7,521 bases of DNA, taken from assembly GCA_019308525.1 (NCBI GenBank), contig JAFDIC010000185.1:1-7521 (forward strand). The letters are read 5' to 3'. A model generated the notes under the pieces. That model was given only the letters and a program-made list of their open reading frames with translations, was not told where the DNA came from and searched no databases. Position 1 is the stretch's first letter. Each line of letters opens with the position of its first letter. Both the position numbers and the translations under genes were made by a program. This document shows positions 1 to 6,179 of this stretch, in pieces. This stretch comes from Deltaproteobacteria bacterium (GTDB lineage Bacteria; Desulfobacterota; DSM-4660; Desulfatiglandales; HGW-15).

Positions 1-1
1 G

Positions 2-361
2 TTCAAGGACAGGAGAAAACTCAACCCGGACAGGGTCTTTATCAGGGACCTATACCTGATGGCTGATCTGCTCCTAATGACGAGCAGGGACGAAGGCTTC
101 GGCTTGCCCCTGCTTGAGGCCGGGTTGGTCAAATTACCCATAGCATGTTCGGAGATTCCACCCTTTCAGGAACTGGGGAAGGATGTATGTTTTTTCCGCC
201 TGGATGAGCATCCTCTTTCGATTGCAGGAAGGATAGTAGAATACTTGTCCCGGTCCAGTACCCATCAAATGTTTCGAAACGTCATGCGCAAATACGTCCT
301 TGAAGTCATCTGCAAGAGAGAGATCTTGCCTTTCCTCAGAGAAATCGTCATTCAGAAGTAA
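2..361 (+). CDS. Glycosyltransferase, GT4-type, C-terminal fragment (start outside window)
   Basis: The reading frame is open from base 2, so the gene begins upstream of the window and only about the last 119 residues are visible. The fragment carries the nucleotide-sugar-binding signature of GT-B fold family 4 enzymes, EGFGLPLLEA, with the two glutamates of the EX7E motif at about residues 31 and 39 of the fragment. It is preceded by a YLMADLLLMTS stretch and followed by PIACSEIPPFQEL, the usual 'P.i.s..p...E' segment of the family. Family knowledge: these enzymes transfer a sugar from an NDP-sugar (or GDP-mannose) to a glycan or lipid acceptor at the cytoplasmic face of the membrane. Donor and acceptor cannot be told from this piece. 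An internal ATG at position 59 could be mistaken for the start, but the homologous frame continues upstream of it. It converges on the AI-2E-family gene with only 5 bases between the two stop codons, and no terminator is visible between them. Confidence 0.85.
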   Translation, partial: FKDRRKLNPDRVFIRDLYLMADLLLMTSRDEGFGLPLLEAGLVKLPIACSEIPPFQELGKDVCFFRLDEHPLSIAGRIVEYLSRSSTHQMFRNVMRKYVLEVICKREILPFLREIVIQK

Positions 362-366
362 ACAGC

Positions 367-1473
367 CTACGCCTGGGATTCGGCTTCCGCCCCCTCCTGT
401 TTCAAGGACCGCTGAATGGTTTTCTTGCTCCGGTGTTGGGCCCATGCCTGGATTACAGCATGAACAAGGGTGGCGAGGGGAATGGCGAAGAAGACCCCCC
501 AGAACCCCCAGATGCCGCCGAATACCAGGACCGCCACTATGATTGCCACGGGATGGAGATTCACGACTTCGGAATAGAGCAGCGCGACAAGGACGTTGCC
601 GTCCAGGATCTGGATTATCACATAGGCAAGAACCACGTAAGCGAAATGGGAGCTCCACCCCCACTGGAAATAGGCTATGGAGGCTACCGGAAAGGTCATC
701 AAGATAGCGCCGAAATAGGGGATGAGGACCGAGAGGCCCACGAAGAGGCTGATCAATACCGCAAACTGGAGGCCCAGGATCTGGAAAGTCACGTAGCTGG
801 CCGCCCAGACGATCAGGATCTCCCAGAATTTGCCCCGAACGTAGTTCCCTATCTGTTGGTCGACCTGCCGCCATACCTCCGCCGCGAGGGTCCTGTCAGG
901 GGGCAGAAAACGGGTCAGCCATTGGAGGAGGCGCGTCTTGTCCTTGAGGAAAAAGAAGACAAGAAGGGGCATGAGAACAGTGTAAACCAGGAAGGTGAAG
1001 ATGCTCCTGATGGAGCCCACGGAGGCAGTGAGGATGCGTTGTCCGAGGATGGTGATCTCTGAACGCAACAGGTTTATGATCTCGATCACCTGGCGTTCCG
1101 ATATGAAGTCCGGGTGACGTTCCGGCAGTCGCATGAGCTCGGCCTGGGCCCATGAGATCATGGAAGGCAGGGTTTGAAAAAGTTGTACTACCTGAGCCCA
1201 CAACAGGGGAAGCATTCCCAGTATCAAGAAAAAGAGGAAGGCCATGAAGCTGGCGAATACGAGCAACACGGCCACGAGGCGAGGCACTCGAAAACGCTCC
1301 AAAAGGCCCACCAGTCCTTCGAGGAGATAGGCGATCACCATGCTGGCAAGGACAGGGGCCAGCATGTTTCCAAGGATCAGGATGATTATCGTCCCTATCG
1401 CCAGGAGGACCGCGAGGATGACAACCTGCGGGTCAGAGAAATGTCGCTTGAACCAGTCACCAATAAGCTTCAT
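367..1473 (-). CDS. AI-2E/PerM-family membrane protein (PF01594 type)
   Basis: This 368-residue integral membrane protein has the normal length for the AI-2E transporter (PerM) family. Hydrophobic segments lie at about residues 17-52, 65-92, 157-176, 217-246, 247-270, 276-300 and 306-342. A soluble, charged stretch at about 100-150 separates the two halves, as is typical. Family-like motifs are FFFLKD (173-178), GLSVLIPYFGA (246-256), and the D291-to-P308 loop ending in NLHPVAII, followed by GGIWGFWGVFFAIPLA (319-334). Members have been linked to autoinducer-2 export or to Na+/H+ antiport; the substrate here cannot be assigned. The frame is open upstream to 1680, but that extension is hydrophilic, unlike the family, and overlaps the divergent gene, so ATG 1473 is preferred although no strong Shine-Dalgarno precedes it. 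A weak promoter may lie at 1538-1568 on the minus strand (TTGCCT, 19-nt spacer, TATACT). The gene is divergent from the selenoprotein gene. Confidence 0.85.
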   Translation of the reverse strand: MKLIGDWFKRHFSDPQVVILAVLLAIGTIIILILGNMLAPVLASMVIAYLLEGLVGLLERFRVPRLVAVLLVFASFMAFLFFLILGMLPLLWAQVVQLFQTLPSMISWAQAELMRLPERHPDFISERQVIEIINLLRSEITILGQRILTASVGSIRSIFTFLVYTVLMPLLVFFFLKDKTRLLQWLTRFLPPDRTLAAEVWRQVDQQIGNYVRGKFWEILIVWAASYVTFQILGLQFAVLISLFVGLSVLIPYFGAILMTFPVASIAYFQWGWSSHFAYVVLAYVIIQILDGNVLVALLYSEVVNLHPVAIIVAVLVFGGIWGFWGVFFAIPLATLVHAVIQAWAQHRSKKTIQRSLKQEGAEAESQA

Positions 1474-1600
1474 AGGACAAGGCAAAATCCGATGTCGGAT
1501 GGTAGCAAGGTTTATATCTTTAAATACGGTTGCTTTTAGTATATCATTATTTCCCTGTAGGTAGGCAACATTTAATTCATCGAGCGGACATTTGGGGTGA

Positions 1601-1625
1601 GATGCCCTGGCACATCCAGGGGATC
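1601..1625. promoter_or_regulatory. Leader hairpin between the divergent genes
   Basis: CCCTGG and CCAGGG form a 6-bp stem around a CACAT loop. The stem extends by GAT/ATC beyond one G-G mismatch. The hairpin sits about 40 bases before the selenoprotein start. No U-tract follows it on either strand, so it is not a convincing terminator. It could be an operator or an mRNA leader structure. The function is unknown. Confidence 0.3.
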
Positions 1626-1651
1626 TGTTTGAGAGAAAAAAATAGACATAT

Positions 1652-1658
1652 GGAGGAG
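1652..1658 (+). promoter_or_regulatory. Ribosome binding site that fixes a TTG start
   Basis: GGAGGAG lies 6 bases before the TTG at 1665, ideal Shine-Dalgarno spacing. The competing in-frame ATG at 1650 overlaps this site and has no Shine-Dalgarno of its own, so initiation at TTG 1665 is favoured. The alternative would add only five residues (MEESG) before the signal peptide. Confidence 0.65.
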
Positions 1659-1664
1659 TCAGGA

Positions 1665-2525
1665 TTGAAGCCCAAGGCAATTCTCCCGTTAGTGTTCATT
1701 GTTCTGGTCCTTTTATCCTTCCCGCAAGCCTCTCTTGCGAGGGTGGAATGGAGGGATCTTGGTGAAATTGACCTTCAGCAGGAACCCCTGGACATCGTTA
1801 CCAACCTTAACGGCAAGATTCTCTTCATCCTGGTGCCGGGGAAGGTCCTGATCTACTCGGTTCCCAGAAAAGAGGTGACAGGCGAGGTCCCCTACGAGGG
1901 GGAATTCGACAAGCTGCTGGTTTCCCTCCAGACCAAGCGCCTGATACTTTACAACAGCTCGCGGAAAAGGATAAGAATCATTGAGCCTGAGGTGATTCAG
2001 CGGCTGGATTATTCAGGGTCGCCGTTCATCGGCCCTTCCAGGGCACCGGTAACCGTGGCCGTTTTCAGTGATTACCAGTGACCTGCCTGTGCGCGGTTGG
2101 AGACCGTCCTCCATCAGGTGATGGAGCAGTATCCGGAGAAGGTCAGGATTGTCATAAAGCAGTACCCTTTGACCCGCATTCACAAATATGCAGAGAAGGC
2201 GGCGAAGGCCGCCCTTGCTGCTGACAGGCAGGGAAAATTCCGGGAGTTCCATTCAAGGCTTTTCAGGAACCAGAAAGGGCTCAACAACGAGGTGATCCTG
2301 GGGATAGCGGAGCGCCTGGACATGGATATGGAGAGGTTTGAGAGGGATTTGAACTCTCCGGACATAGCTCTATTGATTGAACGGGACCGCAGTGAGGCCA
2401 AGAGAATAGGGGTCAAGAGCGTGCCTTCCGTGTTCGTCAACGGCAGGCTATTGAGGGACCGCAGCCTCCAGGGATTTCGCGAGATGATCGAAAGGGAGCT
2501 GGAAAGAAAGAGGGGAAGGCGCTAG
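1665..2525 (+). CDS. Predicted secreted DsbA-like selenoprotein (UPAC active site), read through TGA 2079-2081
   Basis: I read this as one 286-residue protein with selenocysteine at residue 139. The frames before and after TGA 2079-2081 are the same, and the TGA falls exactly at the first Cys of a DsbA-type CPxC motif (VAVFSDYQ-U-PAC, resolving Cys142). Residues 1-25 form a signal peptide: KPK, a hydrophobic core AILPLVFIVLVLLSF, and cleavage after SLA. Residues 26-115 are a beta-rich region I do not recognise. Residues 118-280 match the DsbA-like thioredoxin fold: PFIGPSRAPVTVAVFSD entry, helical insertion (178-245), and KSVPSVFVNGR with cis-Pro254. Family knowledge: such proteins oxidise, isomerise or reduce thiols outside the cytoplasm, and Sec in place of the attacking Cys favours reductase or peroxidase-like chemistry. 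Reading through requires SelB, tRNA-Sec and selenium, and a SECIS-like hairpin follows. Without Sec insertion, translation would stop at residue 138 with no active site. The main alternative is a Cys-to-stop mutation (TGT/TGC to TGA) in a decaying gene; the intact 146 codons downstream argue against it. Confidence 0.82.
2079..2145 (+). promoter_or_regulatory. Candidate bacterial SECIS element directing Sec insertion at UGA
   Basis: A perfect 7-bp stem, CUCCAUC (2109-2115) with GAUGGAG (2120-2126), closes a four-base loop AGGU (2116-2119). The loop starts 34 bases after the UGA. Bacterial SECIS elements lie within the coding region just downstream of UGA, with the apical loop roughly 16-37 nt away and a conserved G early in the loop. 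The E. coli fdhF loop likewise contains AGGU. Two further helices can nest below: CGG 2094-2096 with CCG 2133-2135, and UGACCU 2079-2084 with AGGUCA 2140-2145, which would put the UGA at the base of the structure. A competing small hairpin (CGGU 2094-2097 with ACCG 2103-2106) is possible. Pairing is read from sequence; no folding energy was computed. Confidence 0.7.
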
Positions 2526-2977
2526 AACTTTATTGTCTTGACGATTCCTTCGTATTCCTCGATTTCCTTCTGGGTCAGCTCCCGGCGGAAGAGCTTTTCG
2601 TTGACCAAAATGGGGATCTTCCTGTTCAGGGCGAGGGCGACCCCGTCGCTGGGCCGGCTGTCCACCCGGTGTTCCACCCCTTCTGCCTTGAAAACAACGT
2701 TGGCATAAAAGGTATCGTCTTTCATGTGTGTGATCTCGACCCGCAGGAACTCCACTGGAAGACTCTCCATTATGCTAAGGTAAAGCTGGTGAGTGAGGGG
2801 TCGTTTTGGCTCCATAAGGCCCTGTTCTTTGGCAATGGCGGCAAACTCGGCATCGCCCACGAACATCAAGAAATATCGCTTCGAGTCGGGCTCTTCCTTT
2901 AGAATAACCATCTTCCCGGCCCCCGGTTCGGACTTTATGTAGACCTCCTTTGTGTGGACCAACTTGTCATTCCCCAT
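2522..2977 (-). CDS. DUF151 / bifunctional nuclease (BFN) family protein
   Basis: This 151-residue cytoplasmic protein, with no signal peptide or membrane segment, matches the DUF151 (bifunctional nuclease) domain over most of its length. The signatures are FVGDAEFAAIAKEQG (39-53), RPLTHQLYLSIMESL (59-73), VEITHMKDDTFYANVVF (80-96), and the hallmark DSRPSDGVALAL (106-117) followed by KIPILVNE (120-127). Family knowledge: plant members show DNase and RNase activity in vitro. Most bacterial members have no established role, so the nuclease function is tentative. The start is ATG 2977, preceded by AAGGAGG with a 6-base spacer. It overlaps the last 11 bases of the upstream protease gene, so the two are co-transcribed and probably translationally coupled. 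The stop codon shares the palindrome CTAG (2522-2525) with the stop of the convergent selenoprotein gene, leaving no room for a separate terminator. Confidence 0.88.
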   Translation of the reverse strand: MGNDKLVHTKEVYIKSEPGAGKMVILKEEPDSKRYFLMFVGDAEFAAIAKEQGLMEPKRPLTHQLYLSIMESLPVEFLRVEITHMKDDTFYANVVFKAEGVEHRVDSRPSDGVALALNRKIPILVNEKLFRRELTQKEIEEYEGIVKTIKF

Positions 2978-5408
2978 TTGAAGCCTCCTTTTTCGACGCC
3001 TCTTCCTCTTTTGCGAACCTCTTTACCAGTTCAGCGATTTCAACCAATCTCTCGTCTACCTTTCTGAAAAGGGTCCCTTCAGGATAGGTGCCGTCCGGTT
3101 GAATGGCCCCCGCCTCAATCCCCGTCAAGATTTCTATCCCTTCCTCAATGGTGGATATGGGCCAGATATGAAATTTACCTTCCTTTACTGCGTCTATGAC
3201 TTCCTGCTTGAGCATCAGGTTTCGGATGTTCTTTTCGGGGATTATTACGCCCTGCTGCCCGTTTAGGCCCTTGTGCCTGCAAATGTCAAAAAAGGCCTCG
3301 ATCTTTCTGTTCACCCCTCCGACTGCCTGGATCTCACCCTTTTGGCTGACCGAACCCGTAACTGCTATCCCCTGGTTTATGGGCACATTGGCCAGGGCGC
3401 TCAACAGGGCGAAAAGTTCCGTGCTGGAGGCGCTGTCTCCCTCGACCAAACCGTAACTCTGCTCAAAGCACAGGGTGGCGTTGAGAGAAAGGGGTTTGTT
3501 GTGACCAAAGCGCTCCTTGAGAAAGCTTGTCAGGATGAGCACGCCCTTTGTGTGGATATTGCCGCTCATCTTGGATTCCTTCTCTATGGCTATTACGCCC
3601 TCTCTTCCTACCGAAACGACGGCGGTGATCCGGTTGGGCTTTCCGAATTCATGGTCACCCGTCATCAGAATGGAGATCCCGTTGATCTGTCCGACCCTGG
3701 AGCCTTCCGTCTCTATCCAAAAGATGTCGTCCTTGACGAGTTCCTTGATCCTTTCCTCAATCAGGTTGGACCTGTAGATCCTCTTCTGTATGGCCTTTTC
3801 CACATGTTCCCGGGTTATGAGCCCTTTTCCCTCATGGGAGGCAAAATAGTTGGCTTCCTTGATCAGGTCACTGATATCAGCGAGTTCCAGGGTGAGCTTC
3901 TGCCTGTCCTCGGTGCGCTCCATGCTGTATTCAATGATGCGGGCGACCCCGGAGCGATCCAGATGGCGTATGTCTTGTGCCGCGCAAAAGCGCCCTATCA
4001 TTTGCGCGGACTGGAGTATGGTTTCCTCCTTCCTGTCCATTCGGTCGTCCAAGTGGGCCTTGATTTTGAAGAGCTTTTGGAACCGATCATCATATATATA
4101 AAGCAGCTCAAAGAGAAAGGGATCACCGGTCAGGACTATCTTGATATCAAGGGGTATAGGCTCCGGCCTAATGGTCTTTGTGCTGAAGAGGCCATAAAGC
4201 TCACCCAGGTCTTCAATGCGGATTTCCCGGTTCCTCAGGGCCCTCTTCAGTGCCTCCCAGGAGAAGTACCATCTAAGGAGATCAAGGGCCTTCAGGACGA
4301 GGTACCCGCCGTTCGCCTTGTGAAGGACACCGGGCTTGATCATTGTAAAATCGGTAAACAGGGCCCCAAACCATGCCTGTCTCTCGATCGTGCCGAACAG
4401 GTTCGGGTAAATGGGGTTGGGTTCTACAAGAACCGGGGCGCCCTTTGTCTCGGAATTATCGATCAGGACATTGACATCGTACTTGCGGAATACCACCTCC
4501 TTGGGTTGAACCGGGAACTGGGCTACCTGGGGGTGGGGAGGCTCAGGTTGTTTCTTGAAATCATCAATATTCTCCAGTATGTCTTCTTTGGCCTCTTTCA
4601 GATAACCAATCGCACCAGGTTCATCCTTGTATTTCTTGAGGTAGTATTCCAGGAGCTGATCTACCACGTACAGTGCGATTTCGTTGTCCAGTTTGCTCCG
4701 CCTGTTCTTGAAATCTGTTTCTGCCTCGCGGATTTTTTGGATGGCGCTTTTCATTTTTTCATGAAGCTCGTCGCTCTTCTCCCGCAACCTTTTCTTTTCT
4801 TCATCGCTCAACTGTACCAGATCTTCCTGGCTCATGGGTTGACCGTCAGGGGCAGCAGGGATTATCACCATCCCCACCTGGGATATCTGTAGAATAAAGC
4901 CCTCCTGCCTTGCCAGCTCTGCCAGCTCTTCCGTAATCCTACGCTTCTCCCTCTCAAAGGCCTGGTTCACTTCGTTTTCTTTGGCACGATAATCGTCACT
5001 GTCGAACACCTCGCGGATCTTTGTCTTGAGGGACTCTATGAACTCGGCCATGTCCTTCTTGAGCTCTTTGCCCTTTCCGGCACTGAGTCTAATGCTCTTG
5101 GGTCGGTCCGGTTCCTTGAAATTATAGACATAACACCAGTCCGGGGGTGTCGGCTCTTTTTTTGCCTGTTCCTCAAGATGGGTCTTGGCAATATAGGTGA
5201 GTCCTGTTTTCGGGGGGCCGGCCACATAAATGTGATACCCGTCTTCCTTCATGCCAATACCGAACTTGATTGCGTCGCTCGCCCGCTCCTGCCCAAGTAC
5301 GGGATCTGTTGGAGGCTCCAGGGCGGAGGTGTCTTCAAAGGGCAGTGCCTCGGGCTTGATGGTGATTCTCAGGTTCTCAGGGGGAACTTCCCTATGGTTC
5401 TTCGGCAT
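2967..5408 (-). CDS. LonB-like ATP-dependent protease (AAA_32 / peptidase S16)
   Basis: This 813-residue protein belongs to the Lon-related family that includes YcbZ and LonB (COG1067). The C-terminal S16 protease domain (about 555-765) has the catalytic serine in EGDSAS at Ser659 and the lysine in GGVNRK at Lys702. Their 43-residue separation equals that of E. coli Lon (Ser679/Lys722), so the Ser-Lys dyad is intact. The N-terminal half is an AAA_32-type ATPase region: LGQERA (38-43), a P-loop-like GPPKTGLT (64-71), a long charged coiled coil (about 120-250), and IERQAWFG/KANGGYLVL (about 341-373). The P-loop lacks the usual GK[ST], and the Walker B-like GGYLVLKALD lacks a terminal DE pair, so ATP use may be weak or altered. 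No membrane segments are seen, unlike archaeal LonB. A GTG at 5423 is in frame but overlaps the ribosome binding site; ATG 5408, 7 bases after TGGAGGA (5416-5422), is chosen. Its TGA overlaps the start of the DUF151 gene. Confidence 0.9.
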   Translation of the reverse strand: MPKNHREVPPENLRITIKPEALPFEDTSALEPPTDPVLGQERASDAIKFGIGMKEDGYHIYVAGPPKTGLTYIAKTHLEEQAKKEPTPPDWCYVYNFKEPDRPKSIRLSAGKGKELKKDMAEFIESLKTKIREVFDSDDYRAKENEVNQAFEREKRRITEELAELARQEGFILQISQVGMVIIPAAPDGQPMSQEDLVQLSDEEKKRLREKSDELHEKMKSAIQKIREAETDFKNRRSKLDNEIALYVVDQLLEYYLKKYKDEPGAIGYLKEAKEDILENIDDFKKQPEPPHPQVAQFPVQPKEVVFRKYDVNVLIDNSETKGAPVLVEPNPIYPNLFGTIERQAWFGALFTDFTMIKPGVLHKANGGYLVLKALDLLRWYFSWEALKRALRNREIRIEDLGELYGLFSTKTIRPEPIPLDIKIVLTGDPFLFELLYIYDDRFQKLFKIKAHLDDRMDRKEETILQSAQMIGRFCAAQDIRHLDRSGVARIIEYSMERTEDRQKLTLELADISDLIKEANYFASHEGKGLITREHVEKAIQKRIYRSNLIEERIKELVKDDIFWIETEGSRVGQINGISILMTGDHEFGKPNRITAVVSVGREGVIAIEKESKMSGNIHTKGVLILTSFLKERFGHNKPLSLNATLCFEQSYGLVEGDSASSTELFALLSALANVPINQGIAVTGSVSQKGEIQAVGGVNRKIEAFFDICRHKGLNGQQGVIIPEKNIRNLMLKQEVIDAVKEGKFHIWPISTIEEGIEILTGIEAGAIQPDGTYPEGTLFRKVDERLVEIAELVKRFAKEEEASKKEASNGE

Positions 5409-5415
5409 ACTAAGG

Positions 5416-5422
5416 TCCTCCA
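5416..5422 (-). promoter_or_regulatory. Ribosome binding site deciding the protease start
   Basis: On the minus strand TGGAGGA lies 7 bases before ATG 5408. The in-frame GTG at 5423 sits on this site, so it cannot be the start served by it. Confidence 0.7.
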
Positions 5423-5515
5423 CTTGGCTTAATCTGCATGTTTGTCACAAGAGAAAGAAAAATCACGCTTGGAGCACTCTGATGAGCATTCGGGGAACAG
5501 CAGATTCTTATAGTA

Positions 5516-5544
5516 CTTATAAAGAAAAAATGGGTCTTTGACAA
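5516..5544 (-). promoter_or_regulatory. Sigma70-type promoter of the lonB-DUF151 operon
   Basis: On the minus strand, TTGTCA (5544-5539) and TATAAG (5521-5516) are separated by exactly 17 bases. Each hexamer matches the consensus at five of six positions. Transcription would start near 5509, giving a leader of about 100 bases before ATG 5408. I see no CIRCE operator or heat-shock sigma32-type promoter, so the sequence gives no sign of heat-shock control. A second TATAAG at 5512-5507 lacks a matching -35. Confidence 0.6.
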
Positions 5545-5674
5545 TTAATAAAAGCTTCCCCCACTGGTGCCCTGACCTGAAAGGAATGGGTCCTTCAACA
5601 CGCCAGAGCAAGGCACAATACCCTCAAGCCGGGAGAAGGGAAAGCATCTCAAGGCTCCCCCGGGGCTGGGGGAG

Positions 5675-5726
5675 GAAAGAGAAAACCCCTGAGCCAGGTT
5701 TTGGAGGGGGTGCTAAGGCTCAGGGG
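5675..5726 (-). terminator. Intrinsic terminator on the minus strand
   Basis: CCCCTGAGCC (5686-5695) and GGCTCAGGGG (5717-5726) form a perfect 10-bp GC-rich stem with a 21-nt loop. On the minus strand the stem is followed by TTTTCTCTTT. On the plus strand the following bases are a weak TCTTCT, so termination is better for minus-strand transcripts. It would insulate the protease promoter from upstream transcription. Confidence 0.6.
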
Positions 5727-5734
5727 TCTTCTGG

Positions 5735-5762
5735 GGAGGTAAAAACGCGGAGGTAATAACGC
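5735..5762. repeat. Tandem duplication of a 14-nt unit
   Basis: GGAGGTAAAAACGC (5735-5748) is followed directly by GGAGGTAATAACGC (5749-5762), matching at 13 of 14 positions. On the minus strand each unit carries an ACCTCC motif inside the candidate sRNA. On the plus strand they look like Shine-Dalgarno sites, but no start codon is suitably placed. Confidence 0.7.
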
Positions 5763-5774
5763 GTCGCAGGCATA

Positions 5775-5835
5775 CGTGTACTACAGCGTGGTAGCCATGT
5801 CAAGCATTTTTTTTAAAAAAATATGAAAAAAATTT
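5775..5835 (-). promoter_or_regulatory. Minus-strand promoter with A/T-rich UP-like tract
   Basis: A consensus -35 TTGACA (5803-5798) is followed after exactly 17 bases by TACACG (5780-5775), a weaker -10. Immediately upstream of the -35 lie about 30 bases of almost pure A/T (5804-5835), as in the UP elements of strong stable-RNA promoters. Transcription would begin near 5768 and run into the terminator at 5726, hence the sRNA proposal. Confidence 0.45.
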
Positions 5836-5944
5836 GAGATTCTACGCAAGAGAGAACACGACCTTCAATCTACAGATCCAGCAGCTCTCCTGAACATCCA
5901 CGAATTTGGCGCAAGGGTTGAAAATAGGGTTTGAAAGTGGTTGC

Positions 5945-5968
5945 GTGGTCGAAAAAGAAAGGGGTTAG
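5945..5968. repeat. 24-bp direct repeat, left copy (possible att-like site)
   Basis: This 24-base segment, which begins GTGGTCGAAAAAG and ends AGGGGTTAG, recurs without mismatch at 7357-7380. Here it lacks the complementary arm that makes the right copy a terminator. Left and right copies bracket the toxin-antitoxin island. Confidence 0.75.
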
Positions 5969-6179
5969 GAATAGGAAAAAGGCAAAGGCCAGAGTTGACA
6001 GAACGTCTCATTCGTCCTTTTTGAGATCAGCTCGTGGGTTATTCTAATAGGCAGGAAGGGGGCGATTCACATATAGCGAAGTGGATCATCCAAAGGTCCT
6101 CACTTGGGGTGCGGAGATATTGTATTTCCCTAGTAGAGGTGATATGATTTTTTCATACCAGAAGAGAGGAGAACAATAC

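Larger units (their letters stand above)
5675..5768 (-). ncRNA. Candidate C-rich small RNA with repeated CCUCC motifs
   Basis: This is an inferred transcript of about 90 nt, defined by a promoter at 5775-5803 and an intrinsic terminator at 5675-5726. Its 5' half contains two near-identical units, each with UUACCUCC or UUUACCUCC, in a region with little self-pairing. The terminator loop contains CCCCCUCC. CCUCC is complementary to Shine-Dalgarno sequences, and C-rich single-stranded loops are a known targeting feature of several bacterial sRNAs, such as Helicobacter RepG and the RsaE group. It matches no RNA family I recognise: 4.5S, 6S, tmRNA, RNase P RNA and tRNA-Sec were considered and do not fit. 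The opposite strand would carry several GGA motifs instead, so orientation rests on the promoter and terminator. Confidence 0.4.
5545..6179. other. Non-coding stretch with candidate sRNA, hairpins and repeats
   Basis: No protein gene is supported here. Open frames such as 5538-5756 (+) are rich in Gly, Arg and Pro, lack a ribosome binding site and overlap strong hairpins. Contents in order: a GC-rich hairpin (CTCCCCC 5655-5661 with GGGGGAG 5668-5674), a minus-strand terminator, tandem 14-nt repeats, a minus-strand promoter with an A/T-rich upstream tract (about 5804-5835), one copy of the 24-bp direct repeat (5945-5968), and a small dyad (TATGA/TCATA at 6143-6157) before the antitoxin remnant. 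About 5840-5940 and 5970-6120 show nothing I recognise. Confidence 0.6.

Noticed and set aside
1474..1680. 69-residue N-terminal extension of the AI-2E-family protein
   Set aside because: Hydrophilic, not seen in the family, and it overlaps the divergent gene's start and signals.
2079..2081. Organism-wide UGA recoding (Trp or Gly)
   Set aside because: UGA terminates the protease and toxin-antitoxin genes at overlaps typical of real stops, and Trp is written TGG; only this one UGA is internal.
2097..2525. Separate TTG-started gene after the TGA
   Set aside because: No ribosome binding site, it would lack the whole active-site strand, and it is in phase with the upstream frame; readthrough as one selenoprotein explains it better.
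3273..4892. Very long open frame (about 540 codons) on the plus strand
   Set aside because: It is antisense to the well-supported LonB-like protease, has no ribosome binding site and no recognisable domain; it is a mirror of the protease codon usage.
5460..5500. CIRCE or heat-shock element before the protease gene
   Set aside because: GAGCACTC/GAGCATTC resembles CIRCE halves only superficially; the arms are not inverted at the 9-nt spacing required.
5538..5756. 72-codon plus-strand open frame
   Set aside because: Low-complexity Gly/Arg/Pro translation, no ribosome binding site, and it runs through the protease promoter and strong hairpins.
5600..5800. Known structured RNA (riboswitch, 4.5S, 6S, RNase P, tRNA-Sec)
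   Set aside because: None of the conserved core sequences of these RNAs is present; in particular no tRNA-Sec anticodon arm was found in the window.
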